Part shown: positions 1 through 11,049 of the stretch, piece after piece
How positions within the stretch are numbered: position 1 is the first letter of the stretch
Layout: every line of letters starts with the position of its first letter
Source: Pelobates cultripes
Lineage: Eukaryota > Chordata > Amphibia > Anura > Pelobatidae
Direction of reading: 5' to 3'
Length of the DNA stretch: 64,000 nucleotides
Assembly (NCBI GenBank): GCA_933207985.1
Contig: OW240913.1
Location: forward strand, 104,534,477 to 104,598,476
The notes under the pieces: generated by a model
Database searches by the model: none
Told to the model about the DNA's origin: nothing
Seen by the model: only the letters and a program-made list of their open reading frames with translations
Translations under genes and position numbers: made by a program

Positions 1-251
1 GACACTCTAGGATTCTTCTTCACCTCATTGAGCAGTCTGCGCTGTGCTCTTGCAGTCATCTTTACAGGACGGCCACTCCTAGGGAAAGTAGCAGCAGTGC
101 TGAACTTTCTCCATTTATAGACAATTTGTCTTACCGTGGACGGATGAACAGCAAGGCTTTTGGAGATACTTTTATAACCCTTTCCAGCTTTATGCAAGTC
201 AACAATTCTTAATCGTAGGTCTACTGAGAGCTCTTTTGTGCGAGGCATCAT
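1..251 (-). CDS. Tc1-family transposase, N-terminal part (partial)
   Basis: Reading leftward from the ATG at 248-246 (an adjacent in-frame ATG sits at 251-249) gives about 83 uninterrupted codons to the window edge. The product begins [19 protein letters not shown], the usual start of Tc1 transposases. Next comes a first helix-turn-helix region ([20 protein letters not shown]), a linker with the AT-hook-like stretch RSGRPVKMT, and the start of a second helix-turn-helix. These paired domains bind the terminal repeats. The catalytic DDE domain lies outside the window. No stop or frameshift is seen in the visible part, unlike the two other Tc1 transposases here, but intactness of the whole gene cannot be judged. 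Confidence 0.85.
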   Translation of the reverse strand, partial: MMPRTKELSVDLRLRIVDLHKAGKGYKSISKSLAVHPSTVRQIVYKWRKFSTAATFPRSGRPVKMTARAQRRLLNEVKKNPRV

Positions 252-621
252 TCACATCAGGCAATGCTTCTTGTGAAAAGCAAACCCAGAACTGGTGTGT
301 GTTTTTTATAGGGCAGGGAAGCTGTAACCAACACCTCCAATCTCATCTCATTGCCAGTTGACTGACATCTCACTCCAATTAGCTCTTGGAGATGTCATTA
401 GTCTAAAGGTTCACATACTTTTCCCACCTGCACTGTGAATGTTTACATGGTGTGTTCAATAAAAACATGGCAACATTTCATTCGTTGTGTCTTATTAGTT
501 TAAGCAGACTGTGATTGTCTATTGTTGTGACTTAGATGATGATCAGATCACATTTTATGACCAATTTGTGCAGAAATCCATATCATTCCAAAGGGTTCAC
601 ATACTTTTTCTTGCAACTGTA
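1..621 (-). mobile_element. Tc1-like DNA transposon, 5' end, cut by window edge
   Basis: The right end carries a terminal repeat finishing in TTGCAACTGTA at 621. A second, inner copy of its TTCACATACTTTT motif lies at about 411-424, against the outer copy at about 595-608. Paired direct repeats inside each terminal repeat (IR/DR) are typical of Sleeping Beauty-type Tc1 elements. A minus-strand transposase frame begins at 248-251 and leaves the window at base 1. The layout is that of a Tc1 element read from right to left. TA, the usual Tc1 target, is the last dinucleotide of the end. The left terminal repeat is not in view, so completeness is unknown. Confidence 0.9.
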
Positions 622-1051
622 AATGTGAAAAAAATGCAAAATGGAATGTGCTATATTTGAGCCTGTAACTTTCCAAAACACCACAAAACCTGCTAATGGG
701 GGGTACTATTTTACTTGTTGGACATTGCTGAATACAAATATGTGGATTTTATTGCAGTAAAAGGGAACAGTATCATGACATTTACAGCTAAAATGTCAAT
801 TTTTTTCAAATCTTAATTTCTCAGCAATTTTTTTTATTTTACTAATTATAAGTTATGTTTCATATATGAAATGTTCATGAGTAATTAAAGCCCTGTTTTT
901 CCGGAACAAAATTATATATAATAAGTGTGGGTGCACTAAATATGAAAGAGGTGAATTACTGTTGAACAGACATATAGCGCAAATTCCAGTTTTTGTTTAC
1001 ATTTTGTTTTGATCAGAACGTGTACTATTAACTCCGTCCTAAAGGGGTTAA
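622..1051. repeat. Unclassified old repeat ending in a TTAA-type terminus
   Basis: AT-rich DNA with no coding potential. It ends at 1028-1051 in TTAACTCCGTCC then AAAGGGGTTAA, a diverged form of the GTCCTTAAGGGGTTAA terminus of the 80 bp elements at 35259 and 61347. It may be the right part of a longer TTAA-flanked DNA element whose left part was displaced by the neighbouring Tc1 insertion. The class is inferred from the terminus only. Confidence 0.4.
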
Positions 1052-1104
1052 GCCTGTAAATGTTGCAAACATGATTAATTGGTGATGATGAATTCTAATA
1101 TAAC

Positions 1105-1245
1105 CTATAACAGGGATTGTCAACCTTAGGCACTCCAGATGTTGTAGACTACATCTCCCACAATGCTTTTTCAGCCATAATACTGGCAAAGTATCAGGGG
1201 AGATGTAGTCCATAAAATGTGCAAGGTTGCCTACCCCTTGCCTAT
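1105..1245. repeat. Short palindromic MITE-like repeat, copy 1
   Basis: The two halves are imperfectly inverted: GATGTTGTAGACTACATCTC near 1138 and GGGGAGATGTAGTCCATAAA near 1197. A second copy with the same outline (CAACCTTTGGCACTCTAGATG ... GTTGCCTACCC) lies at 19606-19731. Two copies sharing both ends support a dispersed non-autonomous element. No transposase is present and target duplications are not clear. Confidence 0.6.
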
Positions 1246-1979
1246 AACATAATTGTATGTGTTTCTTTCAGCAGCCTACTGTGTTAAGAAATGGTTAATA
1301 TGAGAGTCTGGACATTTTTACACAGAATTCTTATTTTAATTTTTTTCGCCACACTCTCACTTGTTTTTCTGTCTTGTCCGTGTATCTTACATTAGGTTTT
1401 GATGCACCTCATGCTTGCTTGGCCAAACGACCAGAAAGATGCCATGCTAATCTACTTATGATAAAGTCTTGTCAATCATATAAGTAGTTAAGGTTTGATA
1501 CTAGTAAACCTTAGCCGTTTTGATTTTATATCCATTATATGTTGAGTGTAAAACCCCCCCTATGCTTCAGAATTCTCCCCTGCTGATCACAGGCATACCT
1601 ATCAATAAACACACTTTCTGAGAAACAACAGTAGTGTGGTCTGACTTCATATGCAGCCCAACGATCACTAATAACTGTAAATGTTTTTAAATGTGTCCAA
1701 ATCAATTATAACAAATCTATTGATAACACTTCTTTTAGACACTTTGGGCGTATTGACTTTTTTGGCAAGCCATCAGCAATAGATGACCAGTGTGTGTCAT
1801 TTCTGTGAATTATATGTGTTTTATGGGATTTCTGTTCTTGTAATTGAATCCAATAAAATTACAGTTTTAATCCTTTTTCTGATTAGTTATGTAATCCTTT
1901 TTAAAGTAGTTTGGAGCAACACCTCAGCTGACTAATTTCTTTCCAACAGGATTTACTTTTCCCTTGACAAAGCAACATC
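1246..1979. other. No recognisable feature
   Basis: AT-rich sequence without credible reading frames, tandem arrays or terminal repeats. Confidence 0.6.
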
Positions 1980-2275
1980 CATGCATTGCAAAAGAAAATG
2001 TATGGGCATGCAGGTTGTGTATAATGTGTGTGGAGCTTGCAGGTTGCGTGCAATGTGTGTATATGTGATGTTTGCCTGCTTGTGTTATATGTGTATGGTG
2101 TTTGCGTGTAATGGGTGTGATGGTTGCTGGCTGTGTGCAATGTTTGTATGTGTGTTGTTTCTAGCTGTGTAATGTGCATGCCATTGTTGCTGGCTGTATG
2201 TAATGTGTGTGTGATATTTGCCGACTGTGTGTGCTGTGCGTGTAATGTGAATGTTGTGTGTGTAATAGTTCTGTG
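1980..2275. repeat. Degenerate TG-rich simple sequence
   Basis: Many variants of TGTGTGTAATGTGTGTG-like units, strongly purine/pyrimidine alternating. It opens long cysteine- and valine-rich frames on the plus strand and histidine/threonine-rich frames on the minus strand. These are artefacts of the simple sequence. Confidence 0.7.
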
Positions 2276-3534
2276 CTCTGTTTTGCCCCTATCGTGATAA
2301 GCTTTCTGCAGGAGCCTATGGACTCAGGTGGTCTAGAAAAGGTTAAACACCCTGATGGTTGAGTGAAGGAGCGAGTGGGGTGCGCCTCCGCTGGGTGCAG
2401 AGCACAGTAACAAATCACTCATGATCTGAAACTCCGTGAGTCAGAGTGCAGCTTCCACAATTCATAGCCTGCACTCTGAATTATTATGAAGAATTGGACC
2501 ACACAGTAGTTGTTACTGCAGACTGTTCCCACAAGCTCCCTGCCCTGGCCTTTACCTTCATGTTGCAGTCCTGCCAGACTGGATTGTGACTACTGCTGAA
2601 ACAGATCTAAGTGAATCTATCACATTTAAAGTATTTGATAAGAGATATTTTAGGTTTACTAAATTATCAGAAGGAAAGGGATAATCTAAATTGATTTCTC
2701 TGTTCAATTTTTACAAGACAATTTTGTGGGGTTTTTTTTGTGTGTGTGTGTGTTGGCCTTTTCTGCAATGCTTGTCGATTTTTGCTGGGGATATACATAA
2801 ATAAAGTTCACCAAAAGTAGTTAAATATCCCCTCGCTGAAACGAGCATTTTATGGAGTTTTTAAAAATGAATGCCAATAAGGGATTACATATTTAAGCCT
2901 TTTCATTTTGTGGTTGAGTGTAGGTTGAAGCAAAACAATAACAAAAAATGCTGCCTATTTTTCATATGCTTATTCATAATATTGGGCCAAATTATATAAA
3001 CTTCTATGTTGTTATTTTAGAACTCATTAAACCATAAAACTTTTTTTTGAATTTAAAAAAAAGGCTATTTTTCCATGATTTTACCTTGAATAAATGTTGG
3101 CCTTTTGTGACTTCATTGAATGCACAGTCTAATGAAATTTGCTGCACACATTTATGATTATTTGTCATGCGTTTTAATAAAATGTCACATTTTTGAATTC
3201 TGGCAAATGTATATTTGCACACAAGGGGTTAAACAAAATCAATCTGTACTTTGAACAAGGCTACATTTAAAAAAAAATTGAATTTGAAATTTTGACACCA
3301 ACAAACACACCAAAACACTACCTGCCTTAGATTGTAAGCACACAGGCTATATCTCTCTGCACTCTGTGAAAAAGTGTGTACATGATAACGTTTAGGCTTG
3401 TAACCTGCACTCTCCTTTTCTAACATTTTGTCGTAATATCTATTATATTGGTTTGTTTTTAATACAGGTATCTATTTAGTAATATACATGTAGATGTATG
3501 TTTTGTCATGATAGCATTAAGCAATGGCTGTTCA
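2276..3534. other. No gene; possible old repeat ending near 3232
   Basis: AT-rich DNA with short homopolymers. An AAGGGGTTAA tract at about 3222-3232 resembles the termini of the TTAA elements elsewhere in the window, but no partner end was found. No coding sequence is supported. Confidence 0.45.
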
Positions 3535-4236
3535 TTCATAGAGCAAATCTCTCATTCCACCACAGTAGGTGCTGTACTGGATTGAGATCTGGTAACTGCG
3601 GAGGCCATCGGAGTACACAGAACTCACTATAATTTGCGTGGTATCAGCTTGAGAAGACATCCGATTTGTGATATTGTGCATTATCATGCTCTAAGCAGCC
3701 ATTAGAAGTTGAGTAGACTGTGACCATGAATGTATACAGTGCCAAGCACACAAATACAGGCAGACTATGGCAATTGAATGATACGTAACTGGTTTTAAAG
3801 GGCCTTACGTACACAAAACAACATTCCCATAATACTAAACCACCAACCGAAACTGTTAAAACAATGCAGGATGGATCTATAGATTCAGATTGCATACGCC
3901 ACATTTTGTATACAGATGTCCCAGCACATACTCTTTGGCATGGCATTGTTGCAAAGTGTTGATATTTCACTTCCTATCACTATCATGCCATCTTATACAG
4001 ATCCAAGCATTCTCCTCTGACTAATTCCACAAAAATAATCAAATTATGACATTTGACACCAATAATCATTCCAAGGTCAAAGTCACTTGGATCACATTTT
4101 CTTCCCATTCTGATATTTGGTTTGAACTGACCCTCTTGACCTTCTCTGTATACTTCTGTGCATTGAATTGCTGCTACATGATTTACAAGTACATTACATG
4201 GGTACTCAATAAAGACCATGGAGTGTGAGTATATGT
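3535..4236 (-). pseudogene. Decayed Tc1-like transposase and element end
   Basis: The minus strand between about 3985 and 3600 encodes scattered Tc1-type DDE motifs: ESIDPSCI, a region corresponding to the usual GGxVMVWG strand (here VGGLVLWEC), then LEHDNAQYHKSD, which matches the second-aspartate motif (QxDNAPxHxA). Further down, the equivalent of the proline-rich WPPQSPDLNPIE segment can be made out only across frame changes (near 3540-3610). The right end, about 4196-4236, contains ACTCAATAAAG near the expected terminal repeat. Frameshifts and substitutions are frequent, so this is an old, dead copy. It belongs to a different Tc1 family from the elements at 1-621 and 31644-33074. Confidence 0.75.
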
Positions 4237-4382
4237 AACAATTAAAAGTGTATTATTGCAAAGTAATCTATGTCAAAGTTCTAGAAACATCATAAATAAC
4301 CAGGGACAGCATAGTTTTACCTTAAACATGCTCATTGCATGCACCTAACGTCACATAATAGATTTTATATTTAACAACTAAC

Positions 4383-4527
4383 AGGGTTATTCATTAAAAG
4401 GAAAATGTAAAGTGTATTTCAAATTTAAGGCCAAAGTAGCTAAACTGAATGCATAGATATATTAGATAATTTGTCCAGTTTGGCTTTGAGTTCACTTTGA
4501 ATTCTATGTAGTGAATAACCCTCATAG
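4383..4527. mobile_element. Small inverted-repeat MITE (GGGTTATTCA ends)
   Basis: The left end reads AGGGTTATTCATTAAAAGG and the right end, reversed, reads AGGGTTATTCACTACATAG. The inversion continues inward through the AAAGTG...TTCAAAT / AAAGTGAACTCAAAGCC arms. About 145 bp, no coding capacity. A related inverted arrangement lies at 44070-44160. Confidence 0.7.
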
Positions 4528-4960
4528 TTTTAAAGATGTTACAACAGGTAGAGTGCCAGAAGTGATCTACCTTTGCATACCAGCTGGTGTGGAATGCAAA
4601 AAACTGACACACACTATGAAACTACTTTGCAGAATCAGGGCCGCTATCATTGTGGGACAGTCAGTACTCCATTATGGGGTCTGCCTGTGTCTGGGGATTA
4701 TGAGTACTATGTGGTATGTTTGGGAAGATATATGTATATCTACCAAATGTACCGCATTCTGAATGTGAGGTGGAACAGCTCCCCTTTGCTCTCCTGTGCA
4801 CTGCTGGGAGGAGTGATGTCATTTCACTTCCTGCGGGTGCGAGAATGACGTTTTGTGGGATAGCAAGAATGTCCAGCAATGCCTGCAGCCTCATGAACTG
4901 TAGGGAAGCCACCCTCCTCCAACAACAAGGTAGGCAAAGAGGAGGTTGGCTAAAACAGAG
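4528..4960. other. No confident feature
   Basis: Slightly more GC-rich than its surroundings, with overlapping short frames on both strands. None has recognisable motifs or a convincing start. Confidence 0.5.
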
Positions 4961-5265
4961 CTTGATTTATGCGTGCATGCACCAGACTTTTTATGTGTAT
5001 AGCAGTGTGTGTGCTAGTCAGTATGTATGTGTGGCATTGTGTATCTTTGTGTGGCAGTCATTATGTGTGTGCATTTGTGTGTGTATGTATGTGGCAGTGT
5101 GTATATGTATGCATCCATGTGGCTTTATTTATCAGTGTATGTACTGTATGAATATGGCAGTATGCATGTGTGTGTGTGTGTGTCAGTGTGTGGTTGTGTG
5201 TATTTGTGTGGGATTGTATTCACCTGTATGTGTGCTATTTGCATGTGTGTATCTGTTTGTATATA
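4961..5265. repeat. TG/TATG-rich simple repeat region
   Basis: Imperfect (TG)n and TGTATG repeats. The 188-codon cysteine/valine-rich frame running across this stretch is a low-complexity artefact, not a gene. Confidence 0.75.
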
Positions 5266-6629
5266 TTTTTTTCTTTCTTTAATAAAATGATTTTATTGAA
5301 GCATTATTCCAGAAGCTGAGTATCCAGGGAATGCCCTCCCTTACTATTATGACTGCTGAGTAATGCAACACATAGCTACGGATACACAGACACAAACACA
5401 GATGGATACACAGACAGTCAAAAACTATTTTCTTCCCTTTTTGTCACACAGTTTGTAACTTCAACCTGGAGTTTTCATTGGCAACAGAAATAGATGTGTA
5501 TTGATGAGACTGAATCTTTTTTCAATCCATATTACTATGTTATTATGTAACTATATTACAAGTTACTTTAAGGTGAGGCATTTTTCAGTGCTTAATTCAT
5601 GACATTTCACTATGCATTGTGCCAAAAATGTTTTTAATTTCGAATGGAATCTATCTCATAATTACTTACCCTACACGCTATCACTTAGTACCAGGATGCT
5701 TGCAGTTACTATTTAATGAAGGAAACAGAAAAGATTAAAATATGTATGAAAGTGTATTTTACAGACTAGGAATATTGCTTTCACTAACTGACATTCTAAT
5801 AATGACTTTATATGAGAGTAAATTAAGTTAAATCTTACAATTTTGTAATGATTAAATGCAGCATTACAAATAACACAATGCTTGCTTGGGTTGATGCTAC
5901 ACTGAGTAGCATAACGGAGCTTAGTGAATCTAAGCCCTACTGTTTTCTTGTGGGAGGCAAAGTCTGTATCAGGGGAATTCTGCTCTCTGGAAAGTTAAAT
6001 AATTGGCTTGTTGCTATAGCAAAATGTTTTACATAGCTATAAAACTGTCTCCGTAGCATTGTCTGCAATAAACTCAGCCATGAATATTTGTCTTTAACTT
6101 TTTTTTCACTATGATCAGTGTATTTCAATATCTTCCAGTATTATTTAAATTCATTTTCACTTATAATACATGATAGATGTTGTTACATTTTCTTTGCCTA
6201 GCTTGTATGCACATTATACATGGGGCAATATATATATATATATAAAGATTTTGCTGCTAAAACTAAAATCTTGACTATTCTATTTGACTAAAAATAAGTT
6301 TTAAACTACTTTTGCTGGTAAGTGCCTATCTCTACAGCGCTTGAGTCTGATTTATGCACTTTATGTGTGATACTTTATCATAATCTGTATATGACTATAC
6401 ATCCTTCTTGGTTTTTATGTCACTTTCCGTGTTTTTCTCACGGCCAATAACTCTGTTTATTCATTACATAGCTACCATGGACCCAAGTCATCACATGCCC
6501 TCTACGTCTCGTAACGTGACCTTCTGTGCACACTTCTGGGTTGGCACTGATCAATGAGCAGTCTGCACTTCATAGGTAAGTTAATTTATACTTTTCTTAT
6601 ATAATAATGTAACTTCCCATGTTATAATA
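5266..6629. other. Mostly featureless; possible short LINE tail near 5480-5560
   Basis: AT-rich. A short stretch at about 5495-5560 (TGATGAGACTGAATC, then TATGTTATTATGTAACTA) resembles the 3' tail of the CR1-like LINE also seen at 29325-29385. A (TA)n run lies at 6230-6243. No gene is seen. Confidence 0.4.
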
Positions 6630-6720
6630 ATCTTGATGAAGACTCGAGCAGATTCGAAACGTTGATTAGGCACATGCAATTTAGTTTGTTTGAATAAATA
6701 CAGTTGCACCCCTCCTTTTA
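6630..6720. repeat. Dispersed repeat fragment (GATGAAG...CGAAACG type)
   Basis: CTTGATGAAGACTCGAGC followed by TTCGAAACGTTG and an AATAAA about 40 bp on. It is the reverse-orientation relative of the CCTACGCGTTTCG ... CTTCCTCAGG blocks at 20120-20350 and 50860-51420. Class unknown. Confidence 0.45.
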
Positions 6721-6735
6721 TATATACCAAAGAGG

Positions 6736-6736
<1 letters not shown>

Positions 6737-6816
<80 letters not shown>
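6737..6816. repeat. Compound (TA)n(CA)n microsatellite
   Basis: About 20 TA units run directly into about 17 CA units. The minus-strand frames reading poly-Tyr-Ile and poly-Cys-Val here are artefacts. Confidence 0.95.
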
Positions 6817-6818
<2 letters not shown>

Positions 6819-7724
6819 TTATTTGTCTAAGGGGCAAATAGCCATATATGGAGTAAGGTTCCAGCATAAGCGTAGGATAGTATAAAGGGAGCAAGTCAGT
6901 TTTGGTGTGCCGAGACCAACGATACGGTAGGCCTGTAAATAAAGAGGGCAAAAATGAATAATCAAAGATTTAATACAGTCAACAAATATATACAAATTAA
7001 CCAGATATTTCCTTAAATGCATTACGGTATTTAGTTCCTGGAAGGATTTTGAAGGTAGGAATCTAGGACCGCAACTGGACACCATTTGTTGTGGGTAGGA
7101 TAGTATGTTACTGTTGGTGTCTCTACTGTTGGTGCATGTTGACTCGTTTCGGAATGTGGTAGAGCCAATAGGTAATGATATATGTGTTTACGTACGTGGG
7201 ATCGGTGAAGACAATGATCTGTCTGAGTGGTAGTGATGGTAGTGGATTCTATGGCCTGAGAAAGGCATAGAAGGCAGTGTGCATGGCTGGTAATGGCCGA
7301 CTTGGTATCTAATAGGTCCGATAAAGATGGAAAAGTTGGATGGCTATTGGTAATCTCTGAGAGGAATATGGGGGAATGGATTCCTGAAAACCTGAGTATA
7401 TTCTTGTCTGGTATGAATGCATGAAGTTATGGTAGTTTTGGCCATAGGTTATCCTGTGTTATTGAATGCCTGTAAAATATATAATTAATGGTGTGTGAGA
7501 GTTTTAGTTTAAGGTGGCAAAAAGAAGCAAAACCTTGGAGAAATGTTATGACACAGGTTGAGCTATGTTGTGTTCCAATGATATTCTTTAAGCCAGGTGA
7601 AAAGCTGTGTTATGCGTTCTACAAGTATGGGACGAAAGTGCTAAGTGGGATAGTGCATGCAATGCTGCATGAGTATGTCTAATCCATGATTTTGTCTCTG
7701 GAACGAAAGAGTGGCCGTGACTGT

Positions 7725-9050
7725 ATGGGCGGCTGTAGGAAGCGTATGATGATTACATGCCTGGCATATAAATTAGACAATTGTCATGAAAGTAATAGAA
7801 ATGTGATAAGTGGCCAGCCAAGTGAGTTCCCCAGAAATATCATGATCGTATGGATGATGAGTGGCGTTTGTTGATGATATGACATGTGCTTAGTTGTCTG
7901 AGTAACAACGGATTGATGACCCTGACCCTTTACCCCATGCCACAGCAGCTGCCACAATGGGGTAGATCCCCCAAAGGGGCTGAGGTGGTGGAAAAATTTT
8001 CAAACCTGGATGCCATGGCCAACAGCTCCAAAGCCATCGTTCCCACTAGATCACTGCCAAACCGGTATTAGGAACATGCTTTTACCAGGCCATGTGGTTA
8101 AGAAATCCCCCCCCCCCTGATGTGCAGGTCTGCTGTGGCTAGGGTGTCTAGGGACATCCTCTGATCGTCATGTTGGAAGTGTGGAAAAAGGGGAAAGTAC
8201 TCTGGATGTGAAAGCGTGGTCTTGTGGTATGATTTGCATGGCAAAATTAAGAAACCTGGTAGGGATTGTAGTTCCTTGCGGTTGTAAGTACTAAACAGGA
8301 GGTAGTGATTGATGTAGTTGAGAATGTTCCCTATTTGTCTTGTGGTAACTTGCGTGTGTGGATGCCGAATCAAGTCGTATGCCCAGTAATGTGATGATAG
8401 TGTCTGGGCCTTCTGTTTCTTATGAGGTACTGGGACGCCCAAGTGGTCAACCAGACTAAGCTGCCGTGAGGCTTCTAGTGAAAAATATGTTATCTTTGAT
8501 CAACAAGAAGTCTTCTAGATAGTGTATGACTGTAAGGTCTCTGGATATGTTATCATAACCAGCACAGAGTATCTGCGATTATCAATAGTAGGCTAATCTG
8601 TAGCCTGAAAGTTGAGCAGGGAAAGGATTGCCCATTTTATGCCATTTAAGTGCCAGTGTGTAGGGTAGATGGTAGCCGTTTACTGCATTGATGATATTGG
8701 TCTTACTTAACCAAGCTTCAACCCATGCTTGAGTGATAGCTGTAAAGGTAGATCAATGGTGTTGTATTGTAAGGAAACTCCACCGAAGGGTATGAGGGAG
8801 TTGAGACTTGGGGTAGCGGAGGTGTGTGGTACCAATAAGTCTATGGTTATTCTTTGTTTAAGGGAAGATTTCCTTGTGACAATACCAATGTGTTTGTTGC
8901 CATGCTGTAAATGGTGGAGATTGGAAAACCCAAGTAAAAACCCCTCTGCAAATCTTGGCTATGAGTGTGTACAGCCGATGGTTCTGTTGTGCTGACCGTA
9001 AGTGAGGGCATGCTATATTCCTTGAAGGTGTATTTATGATACCTATATGG
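7725..9050 (-). pseudogene. DIRS-like reverse transcriptase-RNase H, broken
   Basis: Reading leftward, conserved blocks appear in changing frames. An upstream block near 8960 (AKICRGVFTWVFQSPPF) is followed by the fragment near 8800-8850 with SLNSLIPFGGVSLQYNTID. The active-site strand YLEDFLLI is at about 8526-8500; the first catalytic aspartate is replaced by glutamate. GVPVPHKK starts near 8440, the RKELQSLPGF helix lies near 8270, and an RNase H-like GIYPIVAAAVAWGK lies near 7975-7935. The last recognisable piece is a YYFHDN...YMPGM segment near 7785-7760, similar to the RNase H C-terminus. Many stops and frameshifts separate them, so the copy is dead. Family identification relies on motif memory rather than alignment. 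Confidence 0.6.
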
Positions 9051-9640
9051 GAGCCCTTTGAAGCTCCAGAGCTTTAGTATATCTACTACAAGTCTGGAAA
9101 GGTGATGAGTCAGTGCTGAAAATGCATTGGTGTGTACAGATGGTGAGTACGTTTTTTGTAAGTTGTATTGGGACACATGGTTTGTCATGTGCCCTGAACC
9201 ATTTGAACATATACACAACAGTCTATATGCAATGCAACTACTCATACCAATTTTCTGTGGTAGTTCAGAGGTGCTGGTACCTGGAGCTTGAGAGTGCTTG
9301 TCCATTTGTTTAGGACAAAATCCCTTCTGTATGGGTACCTGCACAAATAAACATCTCTACATATTCCAAATGCCAACACAACCAAGGGATGGTCAGTTCC
9401 CGATTTACCTGGAATCCCTGGATCTGACCATCACAGATACATCATCATACATATATATGCCTTGTCTCCCCAATGTGCTGATATCATATGTGCAGGGTTA
9501 ACGTCTTGTGTGTCATAAGAATTCATTGTACCAGGTAAGCGAGTTTCGGTTGGTGCTGGTTGTACAGTAGCATGAAGCCCAGCCTTGTGAGGGCTGTGGT
9601 GACCGACTTGAGATTGCCAGTCGGTCGTAAATTTTTTGGC

Positions 9641-9832
9641 TCATGAATTTATGAGTGAGGCTAGCATGGCCAGGGTGTCACCTGAGTTGGTGTTGCTGGG
9701 CCTTCCCCTGCCTCTGTGTTGTCCGTTGAGGGATCGTCCAGGATCTGATTGCTGCTGGACTAGCAACATCTCCACTGCTTGAAGGTATATCAATTCTAGC
9801 CGGGGTGCGAGGAAGAGGTGATTCTTCACCAT
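9641..9832 (-). pseudogene. Possible gag N-terminal fragment of the DIRS-like element
   Basis: A 63-codon minus-strand frame starting MVKNHLFLAPRLELIYLQAV lies just upstream (in element orientation) of the RT region. It contains a glutamine-rich VEMLLVQQQSD stretch and a basic RGRGRPSNT stretch, plausible for a gag-like nucleic-acid binding protein. No diagnostic domain is visible. Position is the main argument. Confidence 0.3.
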
Positions 9833-10523
9833 TTTTTTGAGAAATACTTAAATAATAATAAAGATTGCAATTATTATTTGTACCCAGGGGTCTTGTACTG
9901 GCTTGCTAGCTAAGCCGTAAGGCGAAACGATTAGGTTTGGTGTTTTTTGGTGACTGGTGAGGCCCTGCTAGTTGCCATGTGGCTTGAGAGGCTCTATCTA
10001 TGCTTGGCGCGAGGGGATTTTGTGTGGCCACCGAACGCTGTGGCAGGATGTTGGCCTCTCGGTGACAGTAATCAGAAAAATAGGAAGGGGAGTGACAGGT
10101 GAGGCCCTCTCTATGATACAATGCGAGGCGGCTAGCTCACGAGTGGCCCGAGGGGTGTATGCCTCCGAGTGTGAGGCGGGGTGTTGGCCTCGCGGGACCA
10201 CTAACCGAAGCATAATGCAGAGAAAAAAGGGGTAATACCTATTGGGCCCTAGAACCCTAATTGCCAGTACACTATTACTATTCCAGGGAAGGTAAGAGAT
10301 GGATAACTACGTGAGCAGGTGTATGTACCTGGTAGTATGGTATTGAACCTGACAATCCGTATAGGTTTTTTAGTAGTAACTGTAACCTGAATGGATAAAA
10401 ACCGTATGGCATAAGGAAATATGGCATAGACCAAGCTTATCTTAATACGTACAGTATATGTGAAAAGTAAAGTGCCATGATGTGTAAATATTAAACATTG
10501 TAGCCATACTGGTTAAATATGTA

Positions 10524-10623
10524 NNNNNNNNNNNNNNNNNNNNNNNNNNNNNNNNNNNNNNNNNNNNNNNNNNNNNNNNNNNNNNNNNNNNNNNNNNNNN
10601 NNNNNNNNNNNNNNNNNNNNNNN
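10524..10623. other. Assembly gap (100 N)
   Basis: Exactly 100 unknown bases, the conventional placeholder for a gap of unknown size. It separates the DIRS-like element on the left from the LINE ORF1 on the right, so any LINE ORF2 would have lain here or been lost. Confidence 0.99.
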
Positions 10624-11049
10624 ACAATTACCTTAATATAAAGTAACAAACCATCAGCCAGTAATCCTTTTAACAAGTAAATTATTTATTTCTATTCAGC
10701 GTGATCTACCCTGTCAAAACACTAATAAAACTATAACCCCCCTGAAACTAAAATTTGAATCTCCCCCAGGAACTTGGACCTCAAAGAGCTCTATGTTCAT
10801 TATCACCCTCTAATTATCTCTCCTCACCCAGTTATTTGATTCCAAATGTCATAATTTATTAACTAAAATAGAAGAGGTATAACACCCTAAAACCATTATT
10901 TAAACCTCCCCCAGAAGATCTACCGAAGAACATTTCTATACTCATTACCACCCTCTAATACTACGCCCTCCCTCAAATATCTCAGTATAACCATACCTTA
11001 AGCAGTTCCCAACTAGACTATATCTCTAAGGAACTTTCCCCCCCTCTAG

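Larger units (their letters stand above)
6817..10440 (-). mobile_element. Degenerate DIRS-like (tyrosine-recombinase class) retrotransposon
   Basis: On the minus strand the order is: non-coding 5' region (about 10440-9840), a gag-like region (about 9840-9050), then reverse transcriptase and RNase H remnants (about 9050-7725), then an unassigned 3' part down to the microsatellite. The RT is of the DIRS type: it has an IHYLEDFLLI active-site strand followed by GVPVPHKK and RKELQSLPGF, the equivalents of the LLDDFLLI, GVPxxxxKTEGP and KRELLSLLGxLNFA motifs of DIRS elements. No LTRs flank it, as expected for this class. A tyrosine recombinase could not be recognised. Outer boundaries are approximate; the left one coincides with the microsatellite and the right one approaches an assembly gap. 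Confidence 0.65.

Noticed and set aside
4716..5282. A 188-codon cysteine-rich frame
   Set aside because: It follows an imperfect TG/TATG repeat; composition alone explains it.
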